A stretch of 64,000 bases of DNA from Chimonanthus salicifolius (Eukaryota > Streptophyta > Magnoliopsida > Laurales > Calycanthaceae), in assembly GCA_013350335.1 (NCBI GenBank), contig CM023539.1, positions 45,618,631 to 45,682,630 on the forward strand. The letters run 5' to 3'. Positions within the stretch are counted from its first letter, which is position 1; each line of letters starts with the position of its first letter. Of this stretch, positions 23,948-35,220 are shown piece after piece. Below the pieces are notes generated by a model, which saw nothing but the letters and a program-made list of their open reading frames with translations, was not told where the DNA came from and made no database searches. The position numbers and the translations under genes are program-made.

Positions 23948-23955
23948 GAGTCATG

Positions 23956-24703
23956 TGACTTAGACTAAGTCTTCTAATATTAAGTTGAACTGGATACACG
24001 TATCAGAATTGGTCGAGTTTCAGATGATTTGTCATTTGTTATTTTTATTTTCAATTATTTTTTCAAATTTCTTAGTTTTCTATTTTTCTACTCCTACTTT
24101 TTCCTCTCTTTTTTTTTTTTTTTTTCCATTTTTCTTCTTATTTTTCATCTTAATTTAGACTAGTTGAAAGTAGAAACTATAGTTGTAGTGTTTCTCATAA
24201 GTTTAATTTTGCCTTGTTCTTTAGTTATTTTATGATCTTTTTCATAATTGTTAACATGTAATTATGTAAACGTAGTAAATATATTTGTTATTTTAATAAT
24301 TTGACTTAATGTTACCTTTTGACTCAGTCAAAATTCAATCAAGTTTACAAATTAATTTGATTCGATAAAAAAGTAAGTTCGTGTTTTTGAATTTTTAAAG
24401 CTTAAACTATGATCATAAGTTCATAAAATAAATAAATGATAATTACATCAAAGCTAGCCAACGTCAAGAACATTATAAGTGTGATAAGTAATTTTCCATG
24501 CACATTTGATAGTGGAGACGTGGAGTAACAAAATGTATGATTTTTTATTATATTATTTTAAAAAATTGATTTGAGCCTTTGATAATGATGATATAAGATA
24601 GGACATGAAAAATCAACTAATTTATAACAATAAAAAATTTCAAATCTAAAATCATATGATTTAAAATGATTAAATCGGACTAATATTTACATACCTAATA
24701 CTT
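23956..24703. other. AT-rich intergenic, nothing recognised
   Basis: Includes a long T-run near 24110-24125. No gene or repeat structure. Confidence 0.45.
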
Positions 24704-24719
24704 AATTATTTTATATATT

Positions 24720-25039
24720 AACGCCAAGGGATTGGTGTATTCATCAAGAACTTGTATTAGGAAGTAGAAATCCTGAGTATAAATCTTATTTCCCTAGAGG
24801 GTCAATCTTCGTAGTTTTATTAAGTATGTGTTAGAGAGGCTTTCATACGTTCCAAGGACTAATCAAGTGCTTTAAGAAGTTCCAGACAGGGGTGCAAAAT
24901 TCGGTATTAGCCGATATTTTTCTCTCTCCTTTTTTTAAAAAAAAAAAAATGGCCGACATCGGCTAATATGATACGGCCAAGATATCGGCATATCAACCGA
25001 TATTTGCACATTTGGTTCCAGAAACCTTTGTCTTAAAAA
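24720..25039 (+). mobile_element. SINE family 2, split by a MITE
   Basis: The 16-bp sequence aattattttatatatt flanks it exactly (24704-24719 and 25040-25055). Removing the MITE and one copy of its duplication rejoins a family-like 3' end (tttaagaagttccaga with aacctttgtctt), leaving about 184 bases, the usual length. The SINE is therefore older than the MITE insertion. Confidence 0.82.
24887..25014. mobile_element. hAT-like MITE, ATCGGCCGATAT family, 128 bp
   Basis: gttccaga flanks it exactly (24879-24886 and 25015-25022). Left end CAGGGGTGCAAAATTCGG is the clearest in the window; the right end is partly eroded (tttgcacatttg). Inside are gtattagccgatattttt, an A-run, and atcggcatatcaaccgatat. 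Nested in a SINE. Confidence 0.9.
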
Positions 25040-25055
25040 AATTATTTTATATATT

Positions 25056-25375
25056 TTATCAAAAAATATATTAATTACTTTAATATTTAAAGAACAATCT
25101 CTTAGTTAAGTCTTCTTAAACCTTTTTTTTTTTTGAGAATGAAACCTCTACGTTATGGTAAGTTCATAACATAAATTAATGATAATCAATATTACAACCA
25201 GCCAATGTCGAGAATGTTATATGGTAAGTAATTTTTTATGTATATTATAAATAGTGACGTGAAAAAATATATAATTTTTATAAAATTACATGAAGAAGTT
25301 AAACTTTAAAAAGCTAAATACATTAATTCCAATGAACAGTTCATAAAAACAGATAAAAGTAAAAAATATAAATTA
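25056..25375. other. AT-rich flank of the tRNA gene
   Basis: Nothing recognised. This is the 3' side of the minus-strand tRNA gene. Confidence 0.45.
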
Positions 25376-25447
25376 CGCCGTTGCCGGGGATCGAACCCGG
25401 GTCACCCGCGTGACAGGCGGGAATACTTACCACTATACTACAACGAC
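25376..25447 (-). tRNA. tRNA-Asp (anticodon GUC)
   Basis: Seventy-two bases on the minus strand fold as a standard nuclear tRNA. The acceptor stem pairs GUCGUUG with CAACGGC (one G-U pair), with discriminator G. The D-arm contains the A-box (TAGTATAGTGG). The anticodon stem pairs CCCGC with GCGGG around a loop with GTC. The T-arm holds the B-box GGGTTCGATCCCC. No intron and no encoded CCA, as expected for a nuclear gene. It decodes GAC/GAU codons. A TTTT tract on the minus strand downstream (below 25376) can end Pol III transcription. Confidence 0.96.
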
Positions 25448-26814
25448 GCTATTGGTGGTTAAGCTCATATGTTTTTTATACTGAAATAAACATTTAACAA
25501 TGAGGGTTCAAGAGATTAATAAATAATAATAAAAAAAGATTAAGAGCTAAGATCATTGAATTTACCTGGCTAGTCAACTGAATTGAACATTTAACAGCAA
25601 CCGTTGCACCAAATTTTCTCCCATTCAAAGTAACAATATACGTCTAAATTATTCGATTGGATTTTATGTTAATCTAAATTTTAATTTTTAAAATGTTCAA
25701 TCATATGATCTACATGACTACATGTATTCCTATCATTATGATCGTAAAACGTATTTATTCTATCTATTTTAAAATCTAGAGTAAAATCTTGCCATTTATC
25801 CTGAAGCAGCTATGCAGCGGCTACAAAATTTTTCAATAATTCAAAAAATTAAAAGAAAAGAGAAAAATGCACCTCCTATTCCACATTGATGACACAAGGT
25901 TTCACTGCAAAATAAAAAAATTCAATATGTCTAAAGTATGTAAAAAATTGTGAAAGAAGTCTAAAAAAATTTAAAAAAGAAAAGAAAACCTACATGAAAA
26001 AAATGATTTACTTGCAATTTACTGTTTTTACATGTCATTTATAAACTCCAACAACTTCAAATTAGAGAAATTAAGAAAAAACAAAGATTAAAAATTTTAG
26101 AAATAAAAACAAATCTCACCTTCGATAAATTCAAAGAACCTCAAGTGCTTTCAAAAGCGACGATTTGAATCCTATTTACGAGAATTTCAACTCTTAAATG
26201 CTCACATCTGACGAAAATGACTAATTTTAGAGTTCATCACTTCATCAAGCAAATCTCCAAAATAATAAAGTACAAAATTAACTTATTCAGTCTTAGGGTA
26301 AAAAAATGTGTTGCACTGATGTAGAACGTGGATAGGCCCATATCGACACAATACACCTCCCTCTGCATCCATTCATCATCGTTAGGGAACTCAACTGTCC
26401 AGATTTTCTTACACAATTATAGTCGATACGAAATATATCAGCTGCATTCTTTACACTTGACTCATTCTGATCCGACACATATCAATTGATACAAACCGAG
26501 ATCGAACTCAATCAATACATATCAGCATATGTCCACTATGTTTTTTTTTTTTTGGAAAATGATACTTACCCGGTGAAAATTACTGTAGGGTACATTGGAT
26601 ATCATTTTTTTTGTATGATGTTCCAATTCTGCCCTCGTTTTTTCCTTAGTTTAAAGCAGCTTTGGCTTGTGTTCCTCATTTTCTCTCTCTCTCTCTCTCT
26701 CTCGTTCGACCCTACAACAGCTTTCCTCTTTCTTTCCCTCGAGTACTCAACCCTCACTTGATGGGACTTGAATAGTGTGTGTTACCAACCCATCAATCCA
26801 CTCATTAAATATTT
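25448..26814. other. AT-rich intergenic
   Basis: No gene recognised. A (CT)n run lies at about 26682-26703. The stretch 26310-26530 repeats variants of tacacatatcaa/gatacgaaatatatca but lacks paired ends. Confidence 0.45.
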
Positions 26815-26962
26815 GACTCTTCAATTGCATTCCGTGTTAAAAAGTTGAATGTCATGAGTTTAAACTCTATAACCTCACCTTGATATACCTCAGAGATGGT
26901 AGATTCACGAGTTTTATACTGGATATCCTGCAGTTTTTTACACATAAATTAAAAAAAAAAAA
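26815..26962 (+). mobile_element. Decayed SINE, family 1
   Basis: Shares catgagtttaaactctataacctcacc and actggatatcctgcagtttttt with other family 1 copies and ends in an A-run at about 26950. The left boundary is approximate and no target duplication was found. Confidence 0.55.
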
Positions 26963-27685
26963 TTATTCATTTATCAAGTGAATTGACAAATTAAAAAAAT
27001 CTAAAAAATTGATTTATTAAATAGATTATCTTAATTATAAAGATAGTGATTTTTGCACCGTGAGTTTTTCCATGGTGCATGCAAATAAGATCATTTTGAC
27101 ACTTAAGTAAAATAATTCATTTATTGAATGTATCGGTCTCACCCAAAAACCCAATGACACTTAAGTAATAGATCCAATATAATAAATACCAATCTCGACC
27201 TATTTATTACATATATTAGCCTAACTTGATAGACCAGACCCATGTATTAGCAATTTTTCTTTATGTAGGTTAATAGAACACAAGTGTAGGAAAAAAATTA
27301 AATAGATTAAAAAATGAACTCTCACCAAACTTACTTCCCATGAAAATTATTCTATTGAAATCAGTTTTTCTAGAATTCATTTTCCCATTCATCCTCACTA
27401 GTACCATTTCCAGCATTCCTTCATCGCAATTTCTCCGTATTCAGGAAATGAAATAGTGTTGGTATCAGACAATCAATAAATAATTGGAGAGCAGATGAGA
27501 AAAATATTTTGAAATGGAAGACATGAATAAGAAAGAATATAACCTATTTCACCTCACCTCCTTTCACCTCTCCTGAAATGTTACACAAACGTGTTCCCAT
27601 TACAACATTCTGCCGCGGATATCCAATAGCAGTAACAGACAACAAAATAGCCAGCCAGCCCACATACCAACCCAGCATCCCACAA
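26963..27685. other. 3' flank of the GAUT10 gene
   Basis: AT-rich sequence. The part nearest 27685 must contain the 3' UTR and polyadenylation region of the minus-strand gene; no single signal stands out. Confidence 0.4.
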
Positions 27686-30600
27686 TCAATGGAAATTGCA
27701 CAGCTGCAATTGCGGATGCGAGTAATCGACATACTTATCCCACAGGCCCTTGTACTTCTCCATCCCAATCTTCAACCACGGTTTCATGTTTCCATTGAAA
27801 TGCACCACGGCTCCATCTGCTATCGTCTTTGGATCAATATTCGTATACCCCAGTCCCAAGATGTGCCATCTAGGATCCAATGCCTCTGTCAACCCATAAA
27901 ATGTAAGCAGCCCAGGTGGGAGTGTCCCGAGCTTCCACAATGTCCGATCTACGTTCCGCTCCTGCCAATAATGGTAAATGCCAGTCACGTTTCTCTTCCT
28001 CCACTCAACCAGGTCAAAGACATTCATGCCAAAGGCCCACCCACATGCATCAGGATCAAAATGTGCATGTATAAGCGGATGTGAGTAGTTCAAATACTTA
28101 TGGTATCTGTGGAACATCTCCATACATGTCTCAACAGCTCCATTCACATTTCCATTGAGATCTATGGAAAATAATGGCGAAAGATCCTTCTGAACAACCA
28201 CATCATCATCCAGAAATACTACCTTCTTCAAGGAAGGGTAGACTTCTGGAATGTAAAATCTCAGGTGGTTCAGCATTGAGAGATACTTGGGATTACGAAA
28301 CTTTATTGGAGTGCTGCCATCACTGTTACCTGAGAAGTAGTAATTTTGAGTCCCAGTGTCTTGGAGCTGTTTCAGGACAGGAACATAAGAGGCATTGAGC
28401 CAGCTGAAATCCCCGATCTTCTGAACCTCAATTGTCACTCCGCCGAAGTTGTTCATGGAGAACCAGGCCTTCATTGGAGCATAATTCACTTCATCAGTAA
28501 CCAGATGGAAAACAACCCGATCAGGGTGCTTGGAGTTTATGGCACTCGAATTGACCACAACTGAAGTGGCAAGAATGTTGTCGGAGAAAACACAGAAATG
28601 GTATAGACTATTGTCCACGAGCTTCTCCACAGCACGTTTGCCTTCAGTGAGCTTCCTCTGCAAATTAGGGTTTCGATACCATTCCACAGTGAGCCTGATT
28701 CCCAAACAGTATAGACTCTTTGGGACTTCTTCAGCTGCAATTTGCCCATATTTTGAGCTCTTTTCACTCACAGAACTTGTTTGCTCTTCAAGCGATTGAA
28801 TCTTGGCTTTGAGCTTCATTATCATGGTTGCACTGTCATAATGTTGTTGTTGCGCTTGGTAGATCATAAAAGCCATGTCTCGGATAGCCGTTTCAGATTC
28901 TTCAAGGGTTATTGGTGTTTGCCTGGTTGCAGCATTTGAGAGCAGAATCTGTGAATTGCGTATCTGAGCACTTAGCTCCCATGCAAACTGTAGATTGTTG
29001 CTTTCTTTGGCAATGACAACAAAGGCCTTTGCAAGAGAAATTTGATCCCCTATTTGCCTTGTTATTGAGTGAGGGCTCAACATTTCCTCAGTTATATTGT
29101 ATCCTTCAGGAATGTTGGCGTATCTTCTCTGCATAACATTTATTGACAACAAGTTATGGCTTGTCATACTTGATTTAAGATGATAGATATTGAAAAAAAA
29201 ATAAGCAGAACGTGAAAATAACCAAGTCATGAAATACAGGTGTAGGATAGGTGTATGACAATATTAATAAACTTCAAATCTAAATAGGAACATAAAGCTA
29301 GAACCTTTTTCCTGACTCGCACACAAGAAAAAGGAAAAAAGAAAGCTACGTGCTCTAGTATCAAGACCAAAGCCTTTTTGGAAGAAAATTGCCACTAGTT
29401 CTTAATTTACAAGACAATACATAACTTTAACATCTTGAAACACAAAATTTAACATGAAATAAAGAAAACAGAAATTTAAAATAAATATGGGTTCATGTAC
29501 AAGTATATGACACATTGTTTTATTCTGTATAGCAGGATTTTCTTTTTCTTGAATGAGTACTGTATAGCAGGATACTCAGCAGAAAGAAATCAGAGTTGAG
29601 GTCCTTTCGCGAATACTGCAAAACTGGACCAACATAAATAGACACAAGGGAACAGTGTGAATAAGATAAAATCATAATGCGTTGCACAAGAACAGTGTGA
29701 ATCATCCTCATCATTAAAAGAACATTTTTTTTAAAGGTAACTTCAGTAATCATTAAGAGAAGACACGAAAAACAAAATTAGACGCCCACCAAGGGCAAAA
29801 AAACAATACAACTCCTCCCAGCATAACTAAAATTTGTTTACAATTTCCGTAGATAAGAATAACTCCTTACGAGCCATCTCATCATTAAAAGAACATTGTG
29901 AGGTTATAACATTGCATTTTTTTTTTTTTATTATCATTTGAAGGATAACAATTCTATTCAACAAAAAAAGAAACTTTACAAGGCAAGAAGAATACAAGAC
30001 CGGGTCAAACAAGACCCGCCAACCACCCCAACCCAATTCAAAAAAGGAAAATTATACAAATCTGTTTACAACTTCAGAATTAGAAGAAAGCCCCAATCTA
30101 GCCATATTGTCCGCAACTGAATTAGCCGCTCTAGGAACCCAAGAGACTGTAAAGCCATTTGAGGAGATAGAATGCTAGATTCTATCAACTTTGTCCGACA
30201 CTTTCCAGGGACAACTTGAGCCTGATGCCAGCCTAAGATGACCTTAGATTCGCCTTCCAAAATACCCCCTAAAGCACCTAACTTCTCCATTTCAATAACA
30301 CCCCAAAGGGCATGCAACCCTACATAAATAGCTGAGCAATTGAGGAGAGACCCGCAATGGAGATCCGAGAAGCCCCACTATGATCCCTAATCAACCCCCT
30401 CAGACCATGCTTGGGAGGACACCAAGACGCCAAGGATGATGAATGAACCAACTTCCGCAATCAACACCCACCCAATCCCTACATATAATAGAAATGTGAA
30501 CCCCCTGATGAGGGTTTATCCCACAATGTCCACCAAGCAGCTCTTAATTTAATTACTTCAATGACTTGACCTGTAGAAGCTGACTTCCCCTAAAAAACAC

Positions 30601-33600
30601 TTGTTTCTCTCTAACCATATTGACTATACAATACTTAACAACGTGACCTTCCAAAGCTTCCTTCTAAACGAGCTAGCTCCCCTAATTAGCTTTCTACAAA
30701 AAGATTTGAGGTTAAACTTCCCTTGAGGTCGGGTTCCGATATTTTGCAGTCATTTCCAGAACCAATTACAAACACTTGGCTTAGAATATCCATCAGCCCC
30801 AACCCATTTACGTTCCACGAAACAATTTTCATTGCGAAATGATTGTTGTCCCCATTCTTCCTTCCACTTCCATGTTCCTATCATAATTAACAGAAAATTA
30901 TAAATTTTTTTATCTCCCATTCTCGTTTTCTATTTCTTCTGGTAGCCAACTCTTCTTCTTTGTCTTTATTTTCCTGCCTGCAATATGTCTTTTAGTTGAG
31001 CCGTTCTTTCTTGCGGCCAAATTCTCAGCAGCGCTCCCACAAGGAAGACTTTTTCATCATCAAAATCAAGAGATCTCACCATAACAGCCAAGGAATTTTG
31101 TCTCTCATCGCCATCTTCTCTCCTTTCTTCTTCCTCATGATCTCCTGCCCAGCTGGGAGGGATTGGCGGGTCCCTGCCAATCACCAATGGTTCTTCCACT
31201 TCTTGAGATGCACACAGGCCTTTCCCCTTACAATTTTTAACTTGAATCCATCCATCATCTTTAGACCTTGCCGCCGGTGGAGATCCTGGTCCCTCCGTCG
31301 CTCCTTCATGGTTGTTGTTTTTGTTTCCTCCTTCCTTAGCCTAATGGCTTGAAGAAATAGAGTTGTTGATTCCCTGATTCACACGTGTTATATGAAGGTG
31401 ATTTGGGTAGGAGAAAGGCGAACCAAAAGTGGGTGGATCCGGGTTCTGATTATTCAGAAAACTTTGGCTTGGGCTTGGGACTACGTACTTAGATGGGGTA
31501 AATTGGATTGGGCCTAGGTTTTAGGCTCATGAGTCAAGCTAGGCCCTGACTGAGTCCAGATTCCCTTTCCTTTTTGTTTCCCTCTTTCCATGTGCCTGGA
31601 TTCCAGAGGTTTCTTTCCACAGGCATCCCTGTTGACCTATCCAGCTCCTTATCTGACACATTGCATTGTTGTAGTGGATAGATCCAACTTTGCCATTGAA
31701 AGCAACATTATCCACCAAAGATGGCCATTTTAAATGCACTAAAGCTTTGGTAAAGAGAGATGTCTGCATCAAAGGAAAAGGAGGATCAAGTTTTAGAAGA
31801 TATTTTATATGGGCTCACTCTCATTTACAACATCCCTCCTCCCCCACCCCCCTACAAAAAAAAAAAACAAATCCCCCAGAAAAGAATTTTTAATAGAGTA
31901 AATTGTATTATTATTATTTTTTTGAGCAGTAACAAATTGATTTCATTAAAAAACGAAACAAGTACAAAAGATGAGGAGGGTCTAACAGGATTAGACCCGA
32001 GATAAAAATGAGGCAAGAAAAAAGAAAAAGAAAAGAAGAACAAGCCACATAATACATGAGCTACAATGAGAAACAGATAAAGCTCATAAAAAGAAAACGC
32101 CTGAAGATTGGTCCAAAACTCCAAGTTTGGCAAATTGTATCAACTCCACAATCTCATATTCTCATAATATGACGATGAGAAGATCAATTCTGACCAACAG
32201 TTAGGCCGCCTCTTCTTCTTTGAGAGAGAGAACTAATAGGCCATATCATGTCTAACTAATGGTAAAAAGATTGCATCAGCTAGCTGTTTCTGACCATTTC
32301 AGTGACAACCTTTTTTGACAATTCAATAATGACTGACAGTTGGGCATCAGATAGATGGTCAATAAAAAACAATTTCTAGGTGCCAACCCTAAATACATGG
32401 GATAAATGGCTTCACGATAATGATGAACAAGAAGAATAGTGACTGGATGATCATACTAAATGCATCCAAGCAGTGATGTCCCCACTGGGGTTCATAGCTA
32501 CCAGTTACTAAATAATATTCGACTCGACGCAAATCTCAAACCTTTCATATTTCTAGCAACTTTAACTTTGACACCAACTTATACTTCTGGCTTCTAATAG
32601 CTGAAAGTGACTTATTTTGACATCCTATCTTCTCTAGGGATGCTGTCATCCACAAGAACAACAAAATCTGTATGTGGAAAAAAACATGAAAATCAAGGAA
32701 CTGTTTTTTTTTTTGGTTATTGACAGAGCAAAGATAAAAACCTAAGAATCATGGAATAAAGATAACAGAGAAAACCGATTTTGAAAACACTTCACATGAT
32801 CAACAGCGATCCATGCAAATGTAGCAACACTACTAATCTCATGGCCTCATCAAATTTACATTTTTTCTAATCAAGTACAAGTATTGGAATAGTAACTTGG
32901 AAACAATTACATTAACTTCTACAGCACACCTTGGAGAGAAAAAACTAAGCAGGTATCATTTTTTATTCCTCAAATTCCAATATAGAATCCATATCGTAGT
33001 TGTACCAACATCAATGCCTCTTTCATATCATCATTACTCACGTACAAACACATCTGATAGTGAGAAAAATCAGATAAACTTGAACAGAAAGGATCACCTC
33101 GAAAAATACTGTGGCTAGCTCACTTGCAGATAATGCTTTAGGGTCAATAGTGCATAAGGAGACAACCCTAAGGCTAAATAGTGCCAGTGCCAATAATTTC
33201 ATAGAACAGTGAGACACGCCTAGAATAGGATACAAATCTTTGGTGCCAACAACAGTATCCTGAAAAGTCTAGTGGCTAGCTCAGTTGCAGGTAGCAATTA
33301 ACTTTGTCCTGGGCCAAAAAAGTATTAACCCATGAGGGTAGTTTCTTGCCTTCTCTGTTCAAGAAACAGATGATCCATCCATCCTTATTCCCATATGCAT
33401 GGATCTTGTAAAAAACATTTCTAGAAGAAGAGCAAGTGTTGATAACCAAGCGCATCAGTAGTTACCTATTTGATACTTAACATGCACCCAGTTCAAAGGG
33501 AAACAACAAAGACCATTGTCATTCAAAGACTAGGTTTAATACTTAAGATGGACACCGGGTCAAACACAGCAAGGTTTTTATTTTTTATTTTATGACCAAG

Positions 33601-34943
33601 GTGCCTAAACCTCTTAGAGCACCCAACTAATCCTCAAGGCATGTGCAAGCCTCCCTACCTACACACACCAGAGTGAAAATCGAACTCAGAACTCCGGCTT
33701 CCTGAGGCGGGTTTCTGGACATCACTCCAACCCCTTTGAGTTAGCAAGGTTTTTATTTTTAAGTTAAAACAAAATGCATTACAGGGGAAGAGAATATACA
33801 ATAAGGGCAGGTGTTTTAATCATGACAGTTCTGCAGTCAGCAATAAACAAGTCACACCAATTTAGGTCAATAATATTGATCTGAACAGGTAGGATTCAAG
33901 AAAATTTTGAGCAAAATCTGCATCTCTATCCGAACCTGAATCCTAGATGCAGAATGCTATTTGACTCAAATCCTTAGTTCCGGATCCATCCTAATTCACA
34001 TCCAAATACTTAAATCTGAATCAGCATCCATATCTAACTAATGATATTGATTCTCTCTTAGCTTTTATATATAACAACACTTATACTACATGTATATGCC
34101 TTGAAAAAGTGGAACGTCAGGCAAGGCAGCCGTTCCACGCATACACCGTATGCCACTTCAGATCTGACTTTACACAATCCATTCAATCCTCCCTCAAGAT
34201 CAATTACAATAGGAATTCATCAGCTCCACAACACTAAAATGGTAACCACCAAAATGTCATTGAGTTGCCCATCCTAAAGAAATTCCGAAATCCTTAAGCA
34301 TAACCCACCTAATAAAAAAAATCTCCACAGCAACTATCCTGAAGTCAGTAACTAGCATCTCCAATGATTTCAAGAAAGCAATTTCTCATCTAGCACTAAT
34401 ATGTCACTCATTCAAACTGAAATCACAGCCACATGCATTATACTGACAAGATCAAAAGCAGAGTCTAATATTGCAATATTTCACGATATTACAGTGAGGA
34501 AGTTATAAACAGAGTAGATATTTTTTTTTTGAAGCCCCTATGACTAATGGGATTTTACATAGGACCTCCTTAGATAGTTAGTTATTTGTAAATGTGGAAA
34601 TTCAGGTTAAAATGGTTACTTTCCAAGAAAGTACAATTCCTTCCATGCTCCAAACAGGGCAAAAAAGGTTATCGATCCAAACTGAAATTCTCAATCCCAA
34701 AATCCAGCAATGCTAGCAAATCATCTTTAAAGAAGAAAGAAATAAAGAAAGAAATGACTTGGGAGTTAGAGAAGATCGATGTACCTGACTGGTCCACGGA
34801 CCAGACGGCCTGGACTCGGCCCGCCTGTTGCTCTTGAAAATGACAATGAGAAGCAAGATCCCCATCACAAGCAGCCCCAACCAAAACCCCTTCGAAATTC
34901 TTCGCTTCGGAGGCCTCCGAAAGACCGCATCTCTTCTCCTCAT
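27686..34943 (-). CDS. GAUT10-type galacturonosyltransferase, two exons
   Basis: Coding exons are 34943-34785 (53 codons) and 29128-27686 (480 codons plus stop), 533 aa in total. The donor CAG/GTACAT at 34785/34784 and acceptor TTATGCAG at 29129 join in phase 0. Exon one starts MRRRDAVFRR and holds a membrane anchor at residues 19-37, giving a type II Golgi topology. Exon two encodes the stem and a GT8 domain: the DDD of KKVVFLDDDVVVQ (about 360-362) for metal and UDP-sugar binding, LPPGLLTFYG (about 456), and HFNGNMKPW (about 496-504). The family transfers galacturonic acid from UDP-GalA during pectin synthesis. Length and sequence, including IAAEEVPKSLYCLG and the C-terminal CNFH, fit Arabidopsis GAUT10 (recalled, not searched) better than other GAUTs. 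An in-frame TTG at 35003 is not the start. No broken residue seen. Confidence 0.93.
29727..29877 (-). mobile_element. 5'-truncated LINE 3' end, 151 bp
   Basis: The 20-bp sequence ctcatcattaaaagaacatt flanks it perfectly (29707-29726 and 29878-29897). On the minus strand the insert ends ttaatgattactgaagttac followed by an A-run, typical of plant L1-like 3' ends. Only 3' UTR is left. Confidence 0.85.
29919..31657 (-). mobile_element. Internally deleted LINE with ORF1, EN and RNase H traces
   Basis: Read on the minus strand, LINE landmarks appear in order. An ORF1-like frame lies at about 31250-30966 (IGRDPPIPP, then SLDFDDEKVFLVGALLRIWP). Next is the start of an endonuclease ORF2, MKIVSWNVNGLG, from an ATG at 30832. 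A large deletion removes most of the endonuclease and reverse transcriptase. Then come LWKVTLLSIV and SIWLERNKCFLGE (about 30650-30590), an RNase H-like region with ILEGESKVILGW, WVPRAANSVADNMARLGL (about 30140-30085), and a 3' UTR with a poly(A) tract (T-run at 29917-29930). Frameshifts and stops interrupt it. A 10-bp match acattgcatt at 29909-29918 and 31658-31667 is a candidate target duplication and sets the upper boundary, which is uncertain. Confidence 0.75.
31911..32130 (-). mobile_element. 5'-truncated LINE 3' end
   Basis: The minus strand begins with the last RNase H codons (FAKLGVLDQSSGVFFL, then stop), matching the C-terminus of the LINE at 40161. A 3' UTR with gggtctaatcctgttagacc follows, then an A-rich tail (31908-31922). 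aaattgtat at both edges is a candidate target duplication. Confidence 0.75.
32270..32430 (+). mobile_element. SINE-like fragment, family 3
   Basis: Ends with the family signature gccaaccctaaatacatggg, ataaatggcttcacgataatgatga, shared with 47950 and 48835. The 5' boundary is a guess. Confidence 0.45.
33586..33742 (-). mobile_element. tRNA-derived SINE, family 2, minus strand
   Basis: agcaaggtttttattttt flanks it exactly (33568-33585 and 33743-33760). On the minus strand: ggagttctgagttcgatttt (B-box-like), gcacatgccttgaggattag and ggtttaggcaccttggtcat, then a short A-rich end. Confidence 0.85.
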
Positions 34944-35220
34944 CTTCTTCTCCTCCTCCTCCTCCTCTCCAACAAATCGATCAAAATCTCTATAACCAAT
35001 CAACTCCTTCCAAGTTCCAATAACATCTCGATCTTATATACTCTCGAAATTCAAAACCAAAATCCAAGCTCAGATCTGAGACAAGACAGCGATCCAATGC
35101 GGAAAGAAAGCGAGATCTGCAATTTTCTTACTCAATCTTCGGGAGATGGCAGAATTTGCGATTTTTAATTAGGGGTTTTGGAGTTCGACACTCAGAACTA
35201 CAAACAAAACAGCAGCTGCT
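34944..35220 (-). promoter_or_regulatory. GAUT10 5' leader and proximal promoter
   Basis: The sequence just upstream of the ATG is GA/AG-rich on the coding strand (a GAG repeat at about 34945-34970), usual for a plant 5' UTR. An in-frame run upstream begins only with TTG. No TATA box was seen in the next 200 bases. Confidence 0.4.

Larger units (their letters stand above)
29129..34784 (-). other. 5.66 kb GAUT10 intron loaded with retroelements
   Basis: The boundaries follow from the exon junctions. The intron contains three LINE insertions in gene-sense orientation, one family 2 SINE (minus) and a family 3 SINE-like fragment. Unassigned gaps (29129-29706, 32431-33567, 33761-34784) show no conserved frame. 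The sense-oriented LINE tails add poly(A) tracts inside the primary transcript. Confidence 0.85.

Noticed and set aside
27578..28084. 168-codon plus-strand frame inside GAUT10
   Set aside because: It is the reverse-strand shadow of a well-supported exon.
29129..29230. 34 extra codons before the second GAUT10 exon
   Set aside because: They lie upstream of a good acceptor (TTATGCAG) and do not fit the family; joining at 29128 in phase 0 restores the expected sequence.
34944..35003. Upstream extension of GAUT10 beginning MIGYRDF
   Set aside because: The codon at 35003 is TTG, not ATG. The first ATG in frame is at 34943 and gives the N-terminus expected for the family.
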